Program-made: the position numbers and the translations under genes
In this document: positions 32,211 to 43,833 of the stretch, piece by piece
How positions within the stretch are numbered: the stretch's first letter is position 1
Layout of the letters: the number at the start of each line of letters is the position of its first letter
Source of the DNA: Phialophora verrucosa
Taxonomy: Eukaryota; Ascomycota; Eurotiomycetes; Chaetothyriales; Herpotrichiellaceae
Reading direction: 5' to 3'
Assembly (NCBI GenBank): GCA_002099365.1
Contig: MSED01000014.1
Coordinates: forward strand, 930,001-994,000
DNA: 64,000 bases
The notes under the pieces: generated by a model
Told to the model about the DNA's origin: nothing
Databases searched by the model: none
Seen by the model: only the letters and a program-made list of their open reading frames with translations

Positions 32211-33715
32211 ATGGCCGAATATGAGCTGAAAAAGATACGACCATTAGGTACAGTACTATGCTTCTCCCAAGATCATCGGCGATACATCTCTGACAGAGAA
32301 TATTCATTACAGGCAAGCTAGAGGAAATCGCCGCCGTCGCCCATCACATAGACTTCTTCACGAACACAGGGCTATCAGTGCAATACAGATCGTCTCAGCC
32401 CACGTCCAATCTTCAAGAACTGATTTACCAAGCGGTTGCAAATGTGGTTCGCTCCCATCCCATCCTGTTTGCCATTCCCGTCGGTGCAGGTACCAAAGAG
32501 CCGTACTGGGGCCGTTTGCCGTCAATTGACATCAAGAAAGTCGTGACATTCGCGGAACGAAGCACTCCCTCAACCACCGATAGCGAAGGAAGGGACAAAG
32601 GACTCGATGCACTGCTTGAGGATCAGCATAACACCAGTTTCAAGTCGGGATATGGCACCCTGCCAGTATGGCGATTTATTATCGTGCGAGACCCGGGAGT
32701 GTACCATGAATTCACGGCTTGCCTAATAGCCCATCATTCCATGAGCGACGGGACTGGTCTCCAAGTTTTCCAAAACTCATTTCAGACTGCCCTGTTGAAT
32801 GCTGCTTCGTCATCGTCTTCACTCCCGTACGGAGCCGAGCACGTCGTCTTCTCGAATGTCGATGACCCGATTGCCCCGTGCCTGGAGCAAGTTCATCCCC
32901 TTCCAATTTCGACTGAAGCTCCGGACGCGGCCAACACGGGACCAAACACCTGGACAGGCAATCCCGTCCAAGTGCCCTGCAAGACACGATACGTGTCACT
33001 GTCCCTGGCACCGCAGGTCGCACAATCCTTTGCCCAGGCATGCAAGAAGCACAAGGCAACGCCAACAAGTGCCATCCCCTCTCTAATCGCCATGCTGCTG
33101 TTCCACAACCTTCCACCGACAACTGAAGCCTTGGTGTGCAACCTCCCGGTCAGCTTGCGGCCGGACCTGCCACCCAATCTCGTCGAGGGTGTCATGGGAA
33201 ATTTCATCGACGCTTTCAAGGTCAAATTACTTAGATCCGATCTCGATAACATCGAGCCCTCAACTGCGCAAAACGAAAACGCTGGGAACATCTGGACACA
33301 CGCCCGCGAAATCCAACAAGCCACACGACGGTACTTTGCCAGCGCGTCACCTTCAGGCGAGCCGTACACGAATATCGCCTTCTTCAAACTCATGCCAGAC
33401 CTCACTGCCGCCTTGACTGCAACACTGGGCAGTGCCCGGGGCGAATCGTTCGAGGTATCCAACCTCGGTACTTTCTCGCAACCCAAGAATCTCAAGGCAG
33501 GAGAAGGACCCAGTGCGGTCTGGCAGGCAGGGAAAGTGACAATCAGTCGATGTGCATATGCTGCTGGAGGCCCATTGGTGGTTTGTGTGCTGGGCAGCGA
33601 TGAGAACCTGGGGTTCGGGTTCACGTGGCAGGACGGTGCTATTCCAGATGATGTTGTCGACAGGATAGTTAATGGCGTACGAATGTATCTAGACCCACCT
33701 CAGCCGACTGTGTAA
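32211..33715 (+). CDS. Alcohol acetyltransferase-like / condensation-fold acyltransferase
   Basis: A 479-residue protein. Exons are 32211-32247 and 32313-33715 (65-nt intron), in phase. The catalytic HHxxxD motif is 'AHHSMSDG' (His154, Asp158). N-terminal 'LEEIAAVAHHIDFFTN' and the C-terminal 'FEVSNLGTF' and 'GKVTISRCAYAAGGPLVV' blocks are those of the ATF1-like alcohol O-acetyltransferase family (PF07247), a branch of the condensation-domain fold; 'SNLG' substitutes the DFGWG of BAHD enzymes. Members transfer acetyl or other acyl groups from CoA to alcohols, including tailoring of secondary metabolites. No membrane segment is evident. It pairs head to head with an HSL-type esterase. Confidence 0.85.
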
Positions 33716-34454
33716 TGGGAATAAGACGAACTCTCAAGGAAAGCTGCAACAGTCGCAAAACTCTTAAACCATTCCAAAGAAAGGAAAAAAGATTGTCAAC
33801 ATCGAGAATGGCTCTCGTGCATCCCACTCACTTCCAAGAGAATGCCCTCGCACGCCGCCTCTTGTGTACGGTGTATGTGCATGACTTCTGAAACTGTTCG
33901 AATCGCAGCTGCTCTCAATCTCGAATCGAATTCCGTTCTAATCGGCCTCGCGGGGATGGAACGAACATCTACTGGCTGGCGCAGATGCAGCAGCAGAACA
34001 AGTTCATCATGAAGGGCGCAAATGAAGGACGCGCCGCCTCTGCCGGACCCCATAGCGCCTCTGACTGTCTGACTGTCCCAACAATAGTATCTCAAGCGAC
34101 CTGAGAGTGCTGTGAAGCTGATGTCCGTCCCCCAGTCTTCAGTTAGTATTTGAGAACCCAGAGAAGTGTGGGCGCAGGTGCAGGGCAAGCACACGCACAG
34201 GCAAGCACACGCACAGCGATAGGCGGGTCGGACTTCACATAATCTCCTCCGGGCGCGATGGACCGGTTCAGAGTGCCGTTGTTGGCCTTGAATGTTCGAT
34301 GAAAAGGGAGAAAGGGAGACAGCAAGATGTGGGAACAGCAGGAGAGAGATTGAAAAGTGCGGAACTCGGGTTTGTCCATTCTCATCCAGAGTGTTTGTAT
34401 TTGTACTTGTGACGATCATGTAATATGAGAAATCCAAGCATGGGTTCTTGGAGT
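33716..34454. other. Convergent intergenic region
   Basis: A 739-bp region between the acyltransferase and the SurE-type gene. A minus-strand open frame of about 200 codons crosses it but has low-complexity composition and no domain, so I do not call it. It contains a duplicated 16-mer, listed separately. Confidence 0.5.
34185..34216 (+). repeat. Perfect tandem duplication of a 16-mer
   Basis: GCAAGCACACGCACAG occurs twice back to back. Two copies only; likely a slippage product. Confidence 0.85.
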
Positions 34455-35665
34455 TTACTCATGTCGAAGAGGAGAGCTATCCTGGAGTTCTTTCTCTGTG
34501 TGTGTGAGAGAGGAAATGTCAGCGTCCCTAGTCTTGAAACAAGAATGGAAACACGTACTTGTCAAGATGCCGCGAGCCTTGACCGCCATCTTGGAGGTCG
34601 GATCTTGGAATGCCACGAGCGGCTCCATGGCCACTCGGAGGTCGGTCTGGTCTTTGCCCAGAGGAGCACCGTAGTCGACGGTGAAGACGGAGACAGTGGC
34701 GTAGCAGCCGTCGTTGACAACGCTGGTCTCGCCGGGCAGGGCGCAGTTGCCGTTGATACAGCGATTCACACCGGAGCCGAGATAATTGCCGTAGTAGAAC
34801 GTGCCAGTTGTGGCGTTGTACAGGGCCGAGTCAGTGAAGCCGCCTCCGGAGAAGCGAGTCTGGATGAAGGGCGGGGCAACGCACGAGTCGTTGGTGAAGG
34901 AGGTGATGAGCGGGGTGTTGACACTTTTTGGGAGTTGCAAATTAGTTCTTGCTCTCTCACACCCACACACAACTCATTCCTATAAGACTTACTTCAGCCC
35001 ATAGCCAACTGGCATCAGTCTCTTGCCCGGCTTCGTCCCATTCACAAGTTGTTCGACAACATCGGCAGCCAGTCGGCCCTGGATTGTCGCCGGATCAGGG
35101 TGACCGGAGGCTGTCGTGGCGTTGATCCAGGTATATGACCTCTGCTCGCTGTTGGCTCCGGAGAAGGCGATACCGGGGATACCTCGACCAACGGCGGCGT
35201 ATGTGCCGCCCATTGTGCCGCTCAGAGTGTACAGAAAGCTGCCCACGTTGGTCCCGTAGTTGGGCCCGCCCACATACAGGTCGATCGTCTTGTTGTCATA
35301 GTACAGCGGGAGCACATAATCCAAGGCCACAAAGGTGCAGGCCGCGGGTGTGCCGTTGTAGTACCAGATATCCGGGTCTGATGGGTCGCGGCCCAGCGCC
35401 GGAGCACCCGCCGGAATCAAGCCAAACTCGGAGGCCGTCGTCAGGTTTCGCGAGGATGAGTAGACGGCTCGACACCTTGACCGCTCTCGTTGTCGACCGG
35501 GGCGACAACCACGACGTCGTGTCCGGCCGCCTTGAGGAACCGGTAGAACTCACGAAGCTGTGCACTTCCGAACCCGTCGTCGTTGCCCATGAGGATCGAA
35601 ACGGCCGCCGACCCGCCGGACAGGGCAGACGTCACGGCCAAATAAGAGAGAAGCGAGAACTTCAT
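34455..35665 (-). pseudogene. SurE-type acid phosphatase/5'-nucleotidase, one-base frameshift
   Basis: A secreted SurE-fold phosphatase of about 359 residues. Exons (plus coordinates, 5' to 3'): 34993-35665, 34559-34923 and 34455-34495. The N-terminus is a signal peptide ('MKFSLLSYLAVTSALSGGSA') followed by the metal motif 'GNDDG' (28-31) and 'APVDNESGQG'. After this the frame is lost: 'VYSSSRNLTTASEFGLIPAG' continues in another frame, implying one missing base near 35472-35478. With one base added, the summed exon length is divisible by three. Later blocks include 'GGPNYGTNVG' and 'GYGLNVNTPLI' (across an intron). Everything else is intact, so a recent mutation or sequencing error is likely. 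Fungal members hydrolyse nucleotides or other phosphomonoesters outside the cell. Confidence 0.75.
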
Positions 35666-36312
35666 CTTTACAAGAACTCGTTAGGATAATTTGATGACGT
35701 CGCCGTGAACAAAACTTGCAAATCTTGACTCTTGAAGCTCCAAGTTCTTGAAAGGAAGCTCGAGAGAAAGGAAGAGAGCCGTCCCGGCCGCCACGGATCG
35801 TCCAACGCCATTTTAATAGACCGGTCTCTCGCATACAAGATCGTCCGCGACATGTTCATCAGTTCGGCACAAACAATAGACCCGTGATTGTAACGTCCCA
35901 TTGAGCACACGACCACATTCCTGGACTGGCATAGTGCGATGGCGCCAGGAACCGGGAAGGATGAGGGTTCGCTAAATTGATTGGCTGACGATAAGGGTTC
36001 GGCGAGCTCCATGGGGACGAACCCGTAGCCGGTAGCGATCATCTTGGAGAGTCGCCCCAAGTGTGGGCCGTCGTCTAAGTCGATCGGGAGCGAGGTTGGG
36101 GAACCTTTCTGCCTCGTTGGGACCTTTGTTCTTCTGGTATCCGTGGGTGAACAACGCTGCTTTAACACGACCCAGTAGGGGCCGCCACCGATGTATGTCC
36201 TCGCTATTCACCGCACAGTCGTCGTTATGGTTTCTTTGACTTTTCTGGAGACTTGAAGCTAGATTCTCGAGATGTCGCCGGAGTGGCAAAATAACTGTTG
36301 ATGACAGCTCGT
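35666..36312. other. Intergenic, no gene seen
   Basis: About 650 bp upstream of the SurE-type gene (its promoter) and downstream of the dehalogenase relic. No domain is recognised in any frame. Confidence 0.5.
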
Positions 36313-36900
36313 CGACTCAAAGATGTGCAATGACACGTCGCAAGTTCCTTCAATGCCCTCCGAGAAGAAGTCCTGTTCTCCCTCGACCACCTTCATGTCC
36401 TCGTTGATATCATCGGTCCACTGGTGGATATATGTGTACTTCATCCCAGCCTCGTTTCGCACCATGAATGTCATAGGCATGCGCTGCCACCATGACAAAT
36501 TCCGCCGGCTTTACTTTCACCAATTGAACGCCTTCCGGTAAGTCTCCGCAGCTAGTTTGGATACGCCCGGCGAATCGCCTCAAAACAACAGGTAGAAACC
36601 GAGAACAGACGAACTGCAAAGGTCGTGTTGTATCTGTGCTGTGCCGTCCGCATAGACAAACACCTTGTGACCCGCGGCCTTGAACTGCTCGATGAATTGG
36701 GAGACTTCCGGCCTGGCGAGCATCGGAAGCCACGCAGTCATACATCGGTGCTTGATCTGGTAGTCGAAGAAGGCTTGGTGCTCGGGATTCTTCTCGAGCA
36801 ATGCGTCAAGAGTCTTCCGGAGGGTAAAGTCAAGGTCTTCGGGAGGTTCATGGGTCGCGAGGCGAGAATGACGGAGGGGGAAGTGGTGCGAGCGCCAACA
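36313..36900 (-). pseudogene. Haloacid dehalogenase (HAD type II)-like relic
   Basis: Two pieces of a HAD-superfamily hydrolase are visible. The first, about 36600-36860, has 'LEKNPEHQAFFDYQIKHRC' and 'FKAAGHKVFVYADGT' (motif II region). The second has 'KPAEFVMVAAHAYDIHGAK' (motif IV region, 36451-36530), which continues in another frame as 'EAGMKYTYIHQWTDDINED' from about 36456. The frame changes at least once inside motif IV, the N-terminal DxxG motif I cannot be found, and no splice model repairs it. I read it as a decayed gene. Known members hydrolyse haloacids or other small phosphate or halide substrates. Confidence 0.65.
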
Positions 36901-38320
36901 GCTAGGTGCATGGCTCGTACATTCCTTCCACAGCTTGCAAGGACCAACAAGATCATGAATGAATCTCCTCTGAGCGTGCGATGTTGGACTCGAAATACGA
37001 GGTAGTCCAGACGCCATTCTGGAGTGAGCTTCGATCTCTCGTTTTCGGCGACGGATCACGGTAGTATATTGATAGTTCCACCTTGCCAGTCGAGGTATGT
37101 TCCCATGGGGTCGGAAAAGACTGCTCTAGCTTCTTTGTTTGCCATTCCATTCACGTTGTCGAGCACTTAAGTTTCTGACACCACATTCAACATATCCATG
37201 GAACGCAACAGCACGGACGTCACCTGAGATACAGTCAGTAGTGCTGGAAGCATGGAGAATGACAAATCGCCTGATTGAAAGTATTGCAGAGGCCATCTAC
37301 TTCTTTAAGAGGGCTTGGTCACTTGGTGAAAGTCATATCCTATTAGATCGATTAATTGCTGACTGCCGAATGCTGACACGTAAAACTGCGCCTATGGCAA
37401 CCTGCTCGTCTGTGTATCTGCGTGACGTATTCTGTCCTGTGCTGCGCCGTACATCTCAGGAATAATATTATTCCTTCAGCCTCGACTACAGTGCCAGCAA
37501 CACAATTTGGATCCCTCCGGCTCCTCCATGCGAAGTCTGACTTTCGACATACTCGGAGCGAGAGCTCCTCGATTCCTCATGGTGGAATCAACAAGCCCTG
37601 AAATGCGACAATTATACCACAAGCATGGCCTTCTTTGATGGGCCTGAATAGGGCCTCAAAACTTCTATGCTGCTACAAAGCTACCGGACAAAACGCCTCC
37701 GGATCGCCACGTCACGACACTAAGTGGTGACCTCCCTCGTGCATACAAGAGGATGTGGCAATTGTTGTCCAGGAACATGGTGAGGCACCAATGCTGATTT
37801 GCGATCGGGCTCTGGAGAGGACTAATTTGCTACGGATTTGGTGCCTAAAGAGAAACACACCTCAGCAGGCGCAACTGCTGAAGTGGCAGATAATTAGTCC
37901 AGTTTTATGATTCTACTGCCAACGATCACGCAAAAGGGCAACCTAGAAGAGAAAGCAAAAATCGAGAGTCAGATAAAGCGAGATGGAATGTCTACTGATC
38001 CCGCGACCGCCGCACACATCAACATTTCGTACACTGAAATTGAAGAATTCGAGACCAACCCACTGGCCGGTATCGATATCCTCGAGAACTTCAAAGGCTA
38101 CCTAGACCATAGAGGATAGCAACGAGACCGCCAGACTGGGGAACTCAGCTTCGAGGGTCGAACGCACGAGGAGATTCTACAGTTTTGCTGAACGTGGCTC
38201 TACTTCGGACGTCTCATCTCGATTTTCCGGATGGTGGGAATCATAGTCTTCCTCAAAGACAGATCCTCAACTTCTCCTCATCACGAGCGGTTTGTCCGCA
38301 CCCCGAGGCTGCACAATCTT
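36901..38320. other. Gene-poor region
   Basis: About 1.4 kb with no recognisable gene. A 70-codon plus-strand frame at 37907-38119 (containing 'INISYTEIEEFETNPLAG') is of unknown origin and may be part of the HET relic that follows. Confidence 0.5.
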
Positions 38321-38905
38321 ATGACCGAGTGGGCGCGGCGCGAGGGCTTTGCCACCGGACCCGTCGTCCATTAAGACTGCGTCAACCTATAGTACCTACG
38401 CGGCGAAAATGTAAGGGAGATGCTCAACTTCACGTTTTGGTGTTTGCAAATGTACTGCCGTCAGAGAGATGCCATGGTCGAGCCACAGAGAACCAGGATT
38501 CAGCTCGTCAAATTGTCCATTATGACGATGGCTGAGAGTTTGTGCTGGCGCTGGTCGAGATCTACCTCTATCAAGACACAGGAAGAGTGACTTGGGGCGC
38601 ATGTCCCGTCTTGAAGGCCCTCCTGCGGAAGAACGGCTAGTGCATGAACGATTCGCCTTTTTTCCCCGAATCCATGACCCGCGCGGTCATCAGCACCGAC
38701 TACTACTTCGGTGGACTGGTATGTCCCTGCACTGGAAACAGACACATGTATCTCCTCTCTGGTCCTGGCGCGGGCTCCAGTCCCGGCCGAATCTCTCAGC
38801 CTTGTTGCCCAAGGACATATCCCGGTGATCCGATGGGATGGAACCAGGATACACGTTTCTGAGGGCAGCCCCGACAGCCAGACGTTGGCAATATCCCACG
38901 TGTAA
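38321..38905 (+). pseudogene. HET (heterokaryon incompatibility) domain protein relic
   Basis: The last part, after a likely intron (GTATGT at about 38719, CAG at about 38781), reads 'LSLVAQGHIPVIRWDG' and 'SPDSQTLAISHV', which matches the start of a HET domain, whose hallmark is 'ISHVWxxGLG'. The Trp and the rest of the domain are absent. Upstream, 'EWARREGFATGPV' and 'LRGENVREMLNFTFWCLQMY' are separated by TAA (38372) and TAG (38390); another TAG lies at 38638 and a frameshift near 38535. All three stops would be Gln if T were C, which fits RIP-like C to T change. HET proteins trigger non-self recognition in fungal fusion. This copy is dead; assignment of the upstream part is uncertain. Confidence 0.45.
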
Positions 38906-41271
38906 GTGGATCAGCGCCTTTAGTCAACAGAGTATAAAGCGAGCTCCCACTGACTTTGTTGGATGTGAGAGATGAGTCTAAAGATGGTCCGACGGTCTGG
39001 GGACTGACTACACTTACTGGCGTCATGGGCATCCTGGGTTTGAATGTCCCGCACCATCCGATGGAATTCGGTGAAACATCATTGACCGCCTGAACGACAC
39101 ATGGCTCCCTACGAATCAGCGCCCATGCTACTCGACACCGAATGGAATCCCGATTCGATAAGTCGGTCGCGTGCATGAGTCTAGAGAATGTTACCCCCGA
39201 TGCTCTCCGTTCACGGCAATGGCCTACGCTCCTGTGCAGGAATGGTGTATTCGTTGACTGGTGATTTCAAGGCTATGGAACAACAGAGCATACCTTGCAT
39301 CAGACCCTGCTTGCTGCTTGCAGCTCCAATCCGCATCGAGGCGCACACTGCTTAAAGCGCTGTGAGACATGATAACTGTTTGCGAAGCTTGCCGTCGACC
39401 TGATTTGCCACGACCACCGACCCTTGTTCCGCGTTCAACGATTGCCGGATCGATGGACTGCAATCATGCAGCCACTCATGCAGCTCAGGTCGTACTTCTC
39501 CCACGAGCCATCAGCCCATCCGTTCCGTGGGGACGTCAAAGTCGGCCCGATCGACCTCTTTGTTCTTCAACCGAACTCACCATTGTACCACAGCAATTTT
39601 TTCCGGTGGTCGACATGCGCAATGGTGAAACTGCTGAACCGGTCGTTCCTCTTTTCTGTTCTCATTCACTTCTCATGGCTGGCTTCTGTATCGACTAGGG
39701 AAGCCCCTGTCAGCTCGAACTCCAAGCAGCAGGCTCTCCTTGTCTCCGTGGCCCTCTCGAGAGGTGTATGCTTCTCGCGCATCATTCTTATTCTGCCACC
39801 ACCCAACATGGAGCAATCCAAAAAGGACGTCCAGTCGCGACTCATTCTGCGAGAACAGTGCCCGGATCTGCTTCCTCAGCGCAACCCCCTTTTATAGACT
39901 TTCGAGATCTAGTTCCTTTCACGTAACGTCGTGTTTTCCAACTCGTTCTTCGTCCACTCATGTCTCTCTCTCTCTCTGAAAGCAGCCTGTCCCATCATGT
40001 GGGCCCAGCTCGTTGTGTTCAAGCTCTCCGAAACCCAGCTTCAGTTCCACCACTGACGCCCAGGAAAGAACGGGCATGGTCTCACGCTGAAGACCGCGCC
40101 CGCTTCGCCTGCAGATCGACAAGTTTACCACCGCGAGAATCCTTCTGACGCCATCATCGTGGACATGCTCTCACCCGTGCATTGGGCAGTCCGCTATCAG
40201 CACCAGCCCGGCTGACTTTTGGCTGTTCTGTGACTCTCCCGGAGCTGACCATTCGGTGGGTTGTATGATTTGATCTCGCCGACGCATCTGGTCTACAGTA
40301 GGGGCAAGAGGTCTGACCTTGTGCGGAGTTGAGCAGAGAGCCAAGATGGCCGCCTTCATTGATTTTTAACAGAGGCACATGTGTTTCCCCTGAACCGGCC
40401 CCTCCATCTCGCTCTACTCCTGTTTGTCGTCCTCCAACGCCCGGTTTAACGCTGTGTCAGCTTCCGGCGTGGCAGAATCCTAGCTTGGCGGTCAACTCGA
40501 CGTCAATGCCGAGATACAAAGCTGAACGTGCCATCAAGTGCTGTCGAGGCATCCTGGGGGATGGGTCGCGCTGTTTCACCTCTTGAGGAATTTCTGCGAC
40601 TAGATCGAAAGCCAAGGATTTCGCTCCACTTACAACATGACGGTGTGCGATCAGACCAGCGCTGCCCTGCCGACGTTGTGAACCCCGGTTCTAGCGTCGA
40701 TTGTCCCCTTGGATACATTTGCAACATTCGAGGATTTTTGGAAGCGCTTGAAGCTCGGGCATTTCCTCTCGCAATTCGCTCCTGCCCGTTTGCATTCCCT
40801 CACCGGCAATGGTGGCTCAAAACAAAGGCGCTCTGGCTGACTTTCATTCAAGGTTGATGCTTGACGAGATGACTTGAACAAGACAAAACCAGGTTGATGG
40901 TCCCGAAGGGCGAGTCGCCGAACGGCATCCTCGACTCTGGAAGCGGCTAGGTCCAGCAGCGGTATCCCGCCGGCCCACCATTGTCCTGACAACCCTCGGG
41001 GCTTTGAAACTGAGACATTCTGGTAACGTAACAGACAGGGGAAGCTATATTAATCGAAACTGCACCACCGGCTACTCGTACAACAGGCTCCAGCAATTGT
41101 TATCATCACCATTGGACAGGATGGAGGGTCGGATCAAAAGCTGCCTAGCCAACATCCCTCCCCGCCCTCTAGTCTCAATCGACCAACAACGCATGTACGA
41201 GTACAATATGGAGAGATCCTGCTGCTGCAGCAGCCTTCGTCTTTGCTTCAAACGTTTGCTCTGAGACCCCT
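38906..41271. other. Long gene-poor region
   Basis: About 2.4 kb without a recognisable gene on either strand. Several frames of 60-160 codons exist but show no domain, no consistent splice model and no homology that I can see. A short CT run lies at about 39962-39977. It may hold further decayed sequence of the neighbouring relics. Confidence 0.5.
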
Positions 41272-41874
41272 ATGTTGTTTCTGTCCAGCACCACCGTTGC
41301 ACTGATCGTCACGATAGTAAGTGGTACAAACGTTGCCATGGCGTCCACGACAAGCGCATGGGAGTCTGCACCGGTATCGGAGGACGATATCTCTCCCACA
41401 CTCTGCCAATTCTTCTCCAGCATTCCAGGTGCTGTTGCCCCGACCGATGCGTCCACGATGACGCTACCTCCCTGTCCCTCCAGCCTTCTGAGCTTCTCAT
41501 ACACGATCCCTCCACCAGATGCACAAACAACACCAGATATCTCCTCACCTGGGTCCCAAGACGGAAGTACAGCCGCCACTGTTTGTCAATTCTACTCCAG
41601 CGTGCCCGGGCTCCAGTCGCCAATGGTACCAGAGTCAAGCATGATATTACCACCATGTCCGTCCAGCTTGCTGCATGTCACCTATACCTACCAGGCCACG
41701 GAAGGAGCGGCAGCAACTTCGCCAACATCCACTTCGGCCGTCCTCGGCGCGGTCAGCAGTACCGCACCGTTGGCTGCTACTTTCACTGGGCTCTCGCCAA
41801 GGCACAGCATGGACGGGAACGTGTTGGGCTCTGCATTGGCGGTTGTCCTGGTGGTCATCATGGGAATGCGGTAA
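41272..41874 (+). CDS. Secreted GPI-anchored-like protein with internal repeat
   Basis: A 200-residue single-exon protein of unknown function. An N-terminal hydrophobic segment ('LSSTTVALIVTIVSG') is a signal peptide. Two repeats follow: one from about residue 44 ('TLCQFFSSIPGAV') to 'LPPCPSSLLSFSYT', the other from about 103 ('TVCQFYSSVPGLQ') to 'LPPCPSSLLHVTYT'. Each carries two Cys, likely one disulphide per repeat. A Ser/Thr/Ala-rich stalk and a C-terminal hydrophobic tail ('LGSALAVVLVVIMGM') fit a GPI signal, with the cleavage site near the 'SMDGN' region. It is probably a cell-wall or surface protein. The family is not recognised. Confidence 0.7.
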   Translation: MLFLSSTTVALIVTIVSGTNVAMASTTSAWESAPVSEDDISPTLCQFFSSIPGAVAPTDASTMTLPPCPSSLLSFSYTIPPPDAQTTPDISSPGSQDGSTAATVCQFYSSVPGLQSPMVPESSMILPPCPSSLLHVTYTYQATEGAAATSPTSTSAVLGAVSSTAPLAATFTGLSPRHSMDGNVLGSALAVVLVVIMGMR

Positions 41875-42916
41875 AACAATCCCACCAAGCGAGCATTCTC
41901 ATCTTAGCCGAGCATGGGAAATGAAAGGATTTTCGGTACGGCTGCTGCTGATGGTACTTTTATGTTCCGGACGACGCAAAGGAAGATACTGTACAACGGG
42001 CAAAAAGACCTTCTGCCAAAATCGCTCGCGCCACACATGTCTGTAGTAGTATCGTAAGACAACCTTCCCTTGGTAAGGGAATAGGGCACAGATCTTGACT
42101 ATTCAAAGTGCAGTTCGGCACAAGTACATTGCTGTTATCCAAGTCAGCTTCAGCTTCTCAGAACTCCTACCATGTTGCCCATTCTCATACAGCCAGAGTC
42201 TAGGAATTGCACAGCCTTCAGCCTACTTTAATGTTTCGTGATCTGTGACGCGCGGGGTGAGAATGCTCCCAGCTTGTCGAAAACTGACCGATGGTATGGT
42301 CAGAGAATGGAAATGGTAAGGTTCCGGGCAGTTGCTTCACATGCACTGACGTACTCCTGGAGAGATTTGACCACTGCCATGTCATGGCAATGTAATTTTT
42401 GGTAGAGCAGTTTCGAAAGCGGAAATCACAATGCAATGGCGGTCGTGTCAGAGCCCGCAAACCTGAATTGTGAGTAGAAGTTTGCTCCGGGGAACGGCCA
42501 ACTTACAGTGCTGAATGGGCTTCTTGTTCAATATCTCCCAGACCAAAGTCGACGTTCTCTCGCTTTTCCACATACATCTGGTAAAACTGTGCCAGCATGT
42601 CATTCCGTCGTGACTGTTGCTGCACTACCTGTTTTTGCCGTCCGTCTTTCCGACCCGTTCGGCCACATAGTCTCGAGCAATTTGCCCAAATTTGTCCTCC
42701 GAATTAAGTCAAATCGTCGACCTCTACCGAGTATGTGACAACCCACGCAGCGGGCAAGCCGGGAAGGACAGCCTCGCTGGCAAGGCTGCCAAGCACTCAG
42801 GAGGCACCTCGGCACGTAACTTCCAGAGAGCGAAGGACTATCATGATCCACTGCTGTACTGCTGCACTTGTGCCTGAGGCGGGAGGCGCGAATTTATTGA
42901 AGTCCACAGGCTCATG
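41875..42916. other. Intergenic, no gene seen
   Basis: About 1 kb between the surface protein and the SDR. No recognisable coding sequence. Confidence 0.5.
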
Positions 42917-43833
42917 CTAATGTAGCAACATCCCACCGTCCATGCGGTAATTACTCCCTGACACCATGAGCGCATCGTCGCTTGCCAAGAACAAATACAA
43001 CTTTGCTACCTCCTGCGGTTCCACGGCTCTACCTGTTACAGAATCAGTAGGATTTCTACACAGGACCAACCATCGGAGAACATCAGAGGCAGGGTTCGTT
43101 TCCGCTTACCAGCTGGAGTAGCTTTGAGTCGCGCTTCAAGGTTATCCCAAACTTGAATAAGAGGTGTAGCCACGAAACCAGGAGAAACAGCGTTGATTCT
43201 GATTTGGTCTTTTGCGTATTCCTGGGCTGCAGTCACCGCTAACGCGCGGACAGCAAATTTTGACATGTTGTAAGCACACAGCTCGGGGTATGCTGCTTCG
43301 CTGGCGAGACTTGCTGTAATGATGATGCTGCCGCCCTTTCCAAGACTCTGCATCTTTGTGGCGGCATATTTGACCCCAAGAAACGCTGTCATATTGTCAA
43401 CAGATCTTATCCGCAATCCGGAGACAAAGGAGATCACGAAGTATGCCGTGGTACACTTACGTCCACGAGAATTGACTCGCATTTGACGGTCCCATTCCTC
43501 GACAGTCAACTTGGAGATTGGCGTTATCGATCCGACTCCCGCATTCAGCACTGCAACGTCGAGGCCCCCTAGCTCCCGGGTACATTTCTCCACAAACCCA
43601 ATCACCGCAGTCTCATCGGCTGCATCAGCATGATGGAATTTATATGCACTTGGATCGAAGTTCTGTGACGATAGAAGCGAGCTCGCAGTCTCGATGTTCC
43701 TTTCTGAGAAGTCAACCCCCAAAACTTTTGCGCCTTCGGACAGAAATGTCTGGGTGACGGCCAGGCCAATGCCGCTAGCAGCACCGGTCACCAGAGCAAT
43801 CTTGCCCGCCAGTCGATTTCCGTTTACAACCAT
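42917..43833 (-). CDS. Short-chain dehydrogenase/reductase (classical)
   Basis: A 254-residue SDR. Exons (plus coordinates, 5' to 3'): 43461-43833, 43110-43385 and 42917-43032, in phase. The cofactor motif is 'VTGAASGIG' (about 15-23), with Asp41 after strand 2 suggesting NAD preference; 'LNAGVG' (about 97); catalytic Ser150, Tyr163 and Lys167 ('YNMSK'); 'NAVSPGFVATPL'; and the end 'SNYRMDGGMLL'. All active-site residues are present. It interconverts a secondary alcohol and ketone. It is head to head with the MFS gene; with the second SDR and BVMO it forms the Baeyer-Villiger island, where it may supply the ketone substrate. Confidence 0.92.

Noticed and set aside
33796..34437. Minus-strand open frame of about 213 codons
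   Set aside because: Low-complexity Cys/Ala/His stretches come from the duplicated GCAAGCACACGCACAG; no domain, no splice signals and no codon-use support.
38371..38392. Stops in the HET relic explained by a 30-nt GT-AG intron
   Set aside because: A 30-nt intron is shorter than any other in this window and would not remove the stop at 38638 or the frameshift near 38535.
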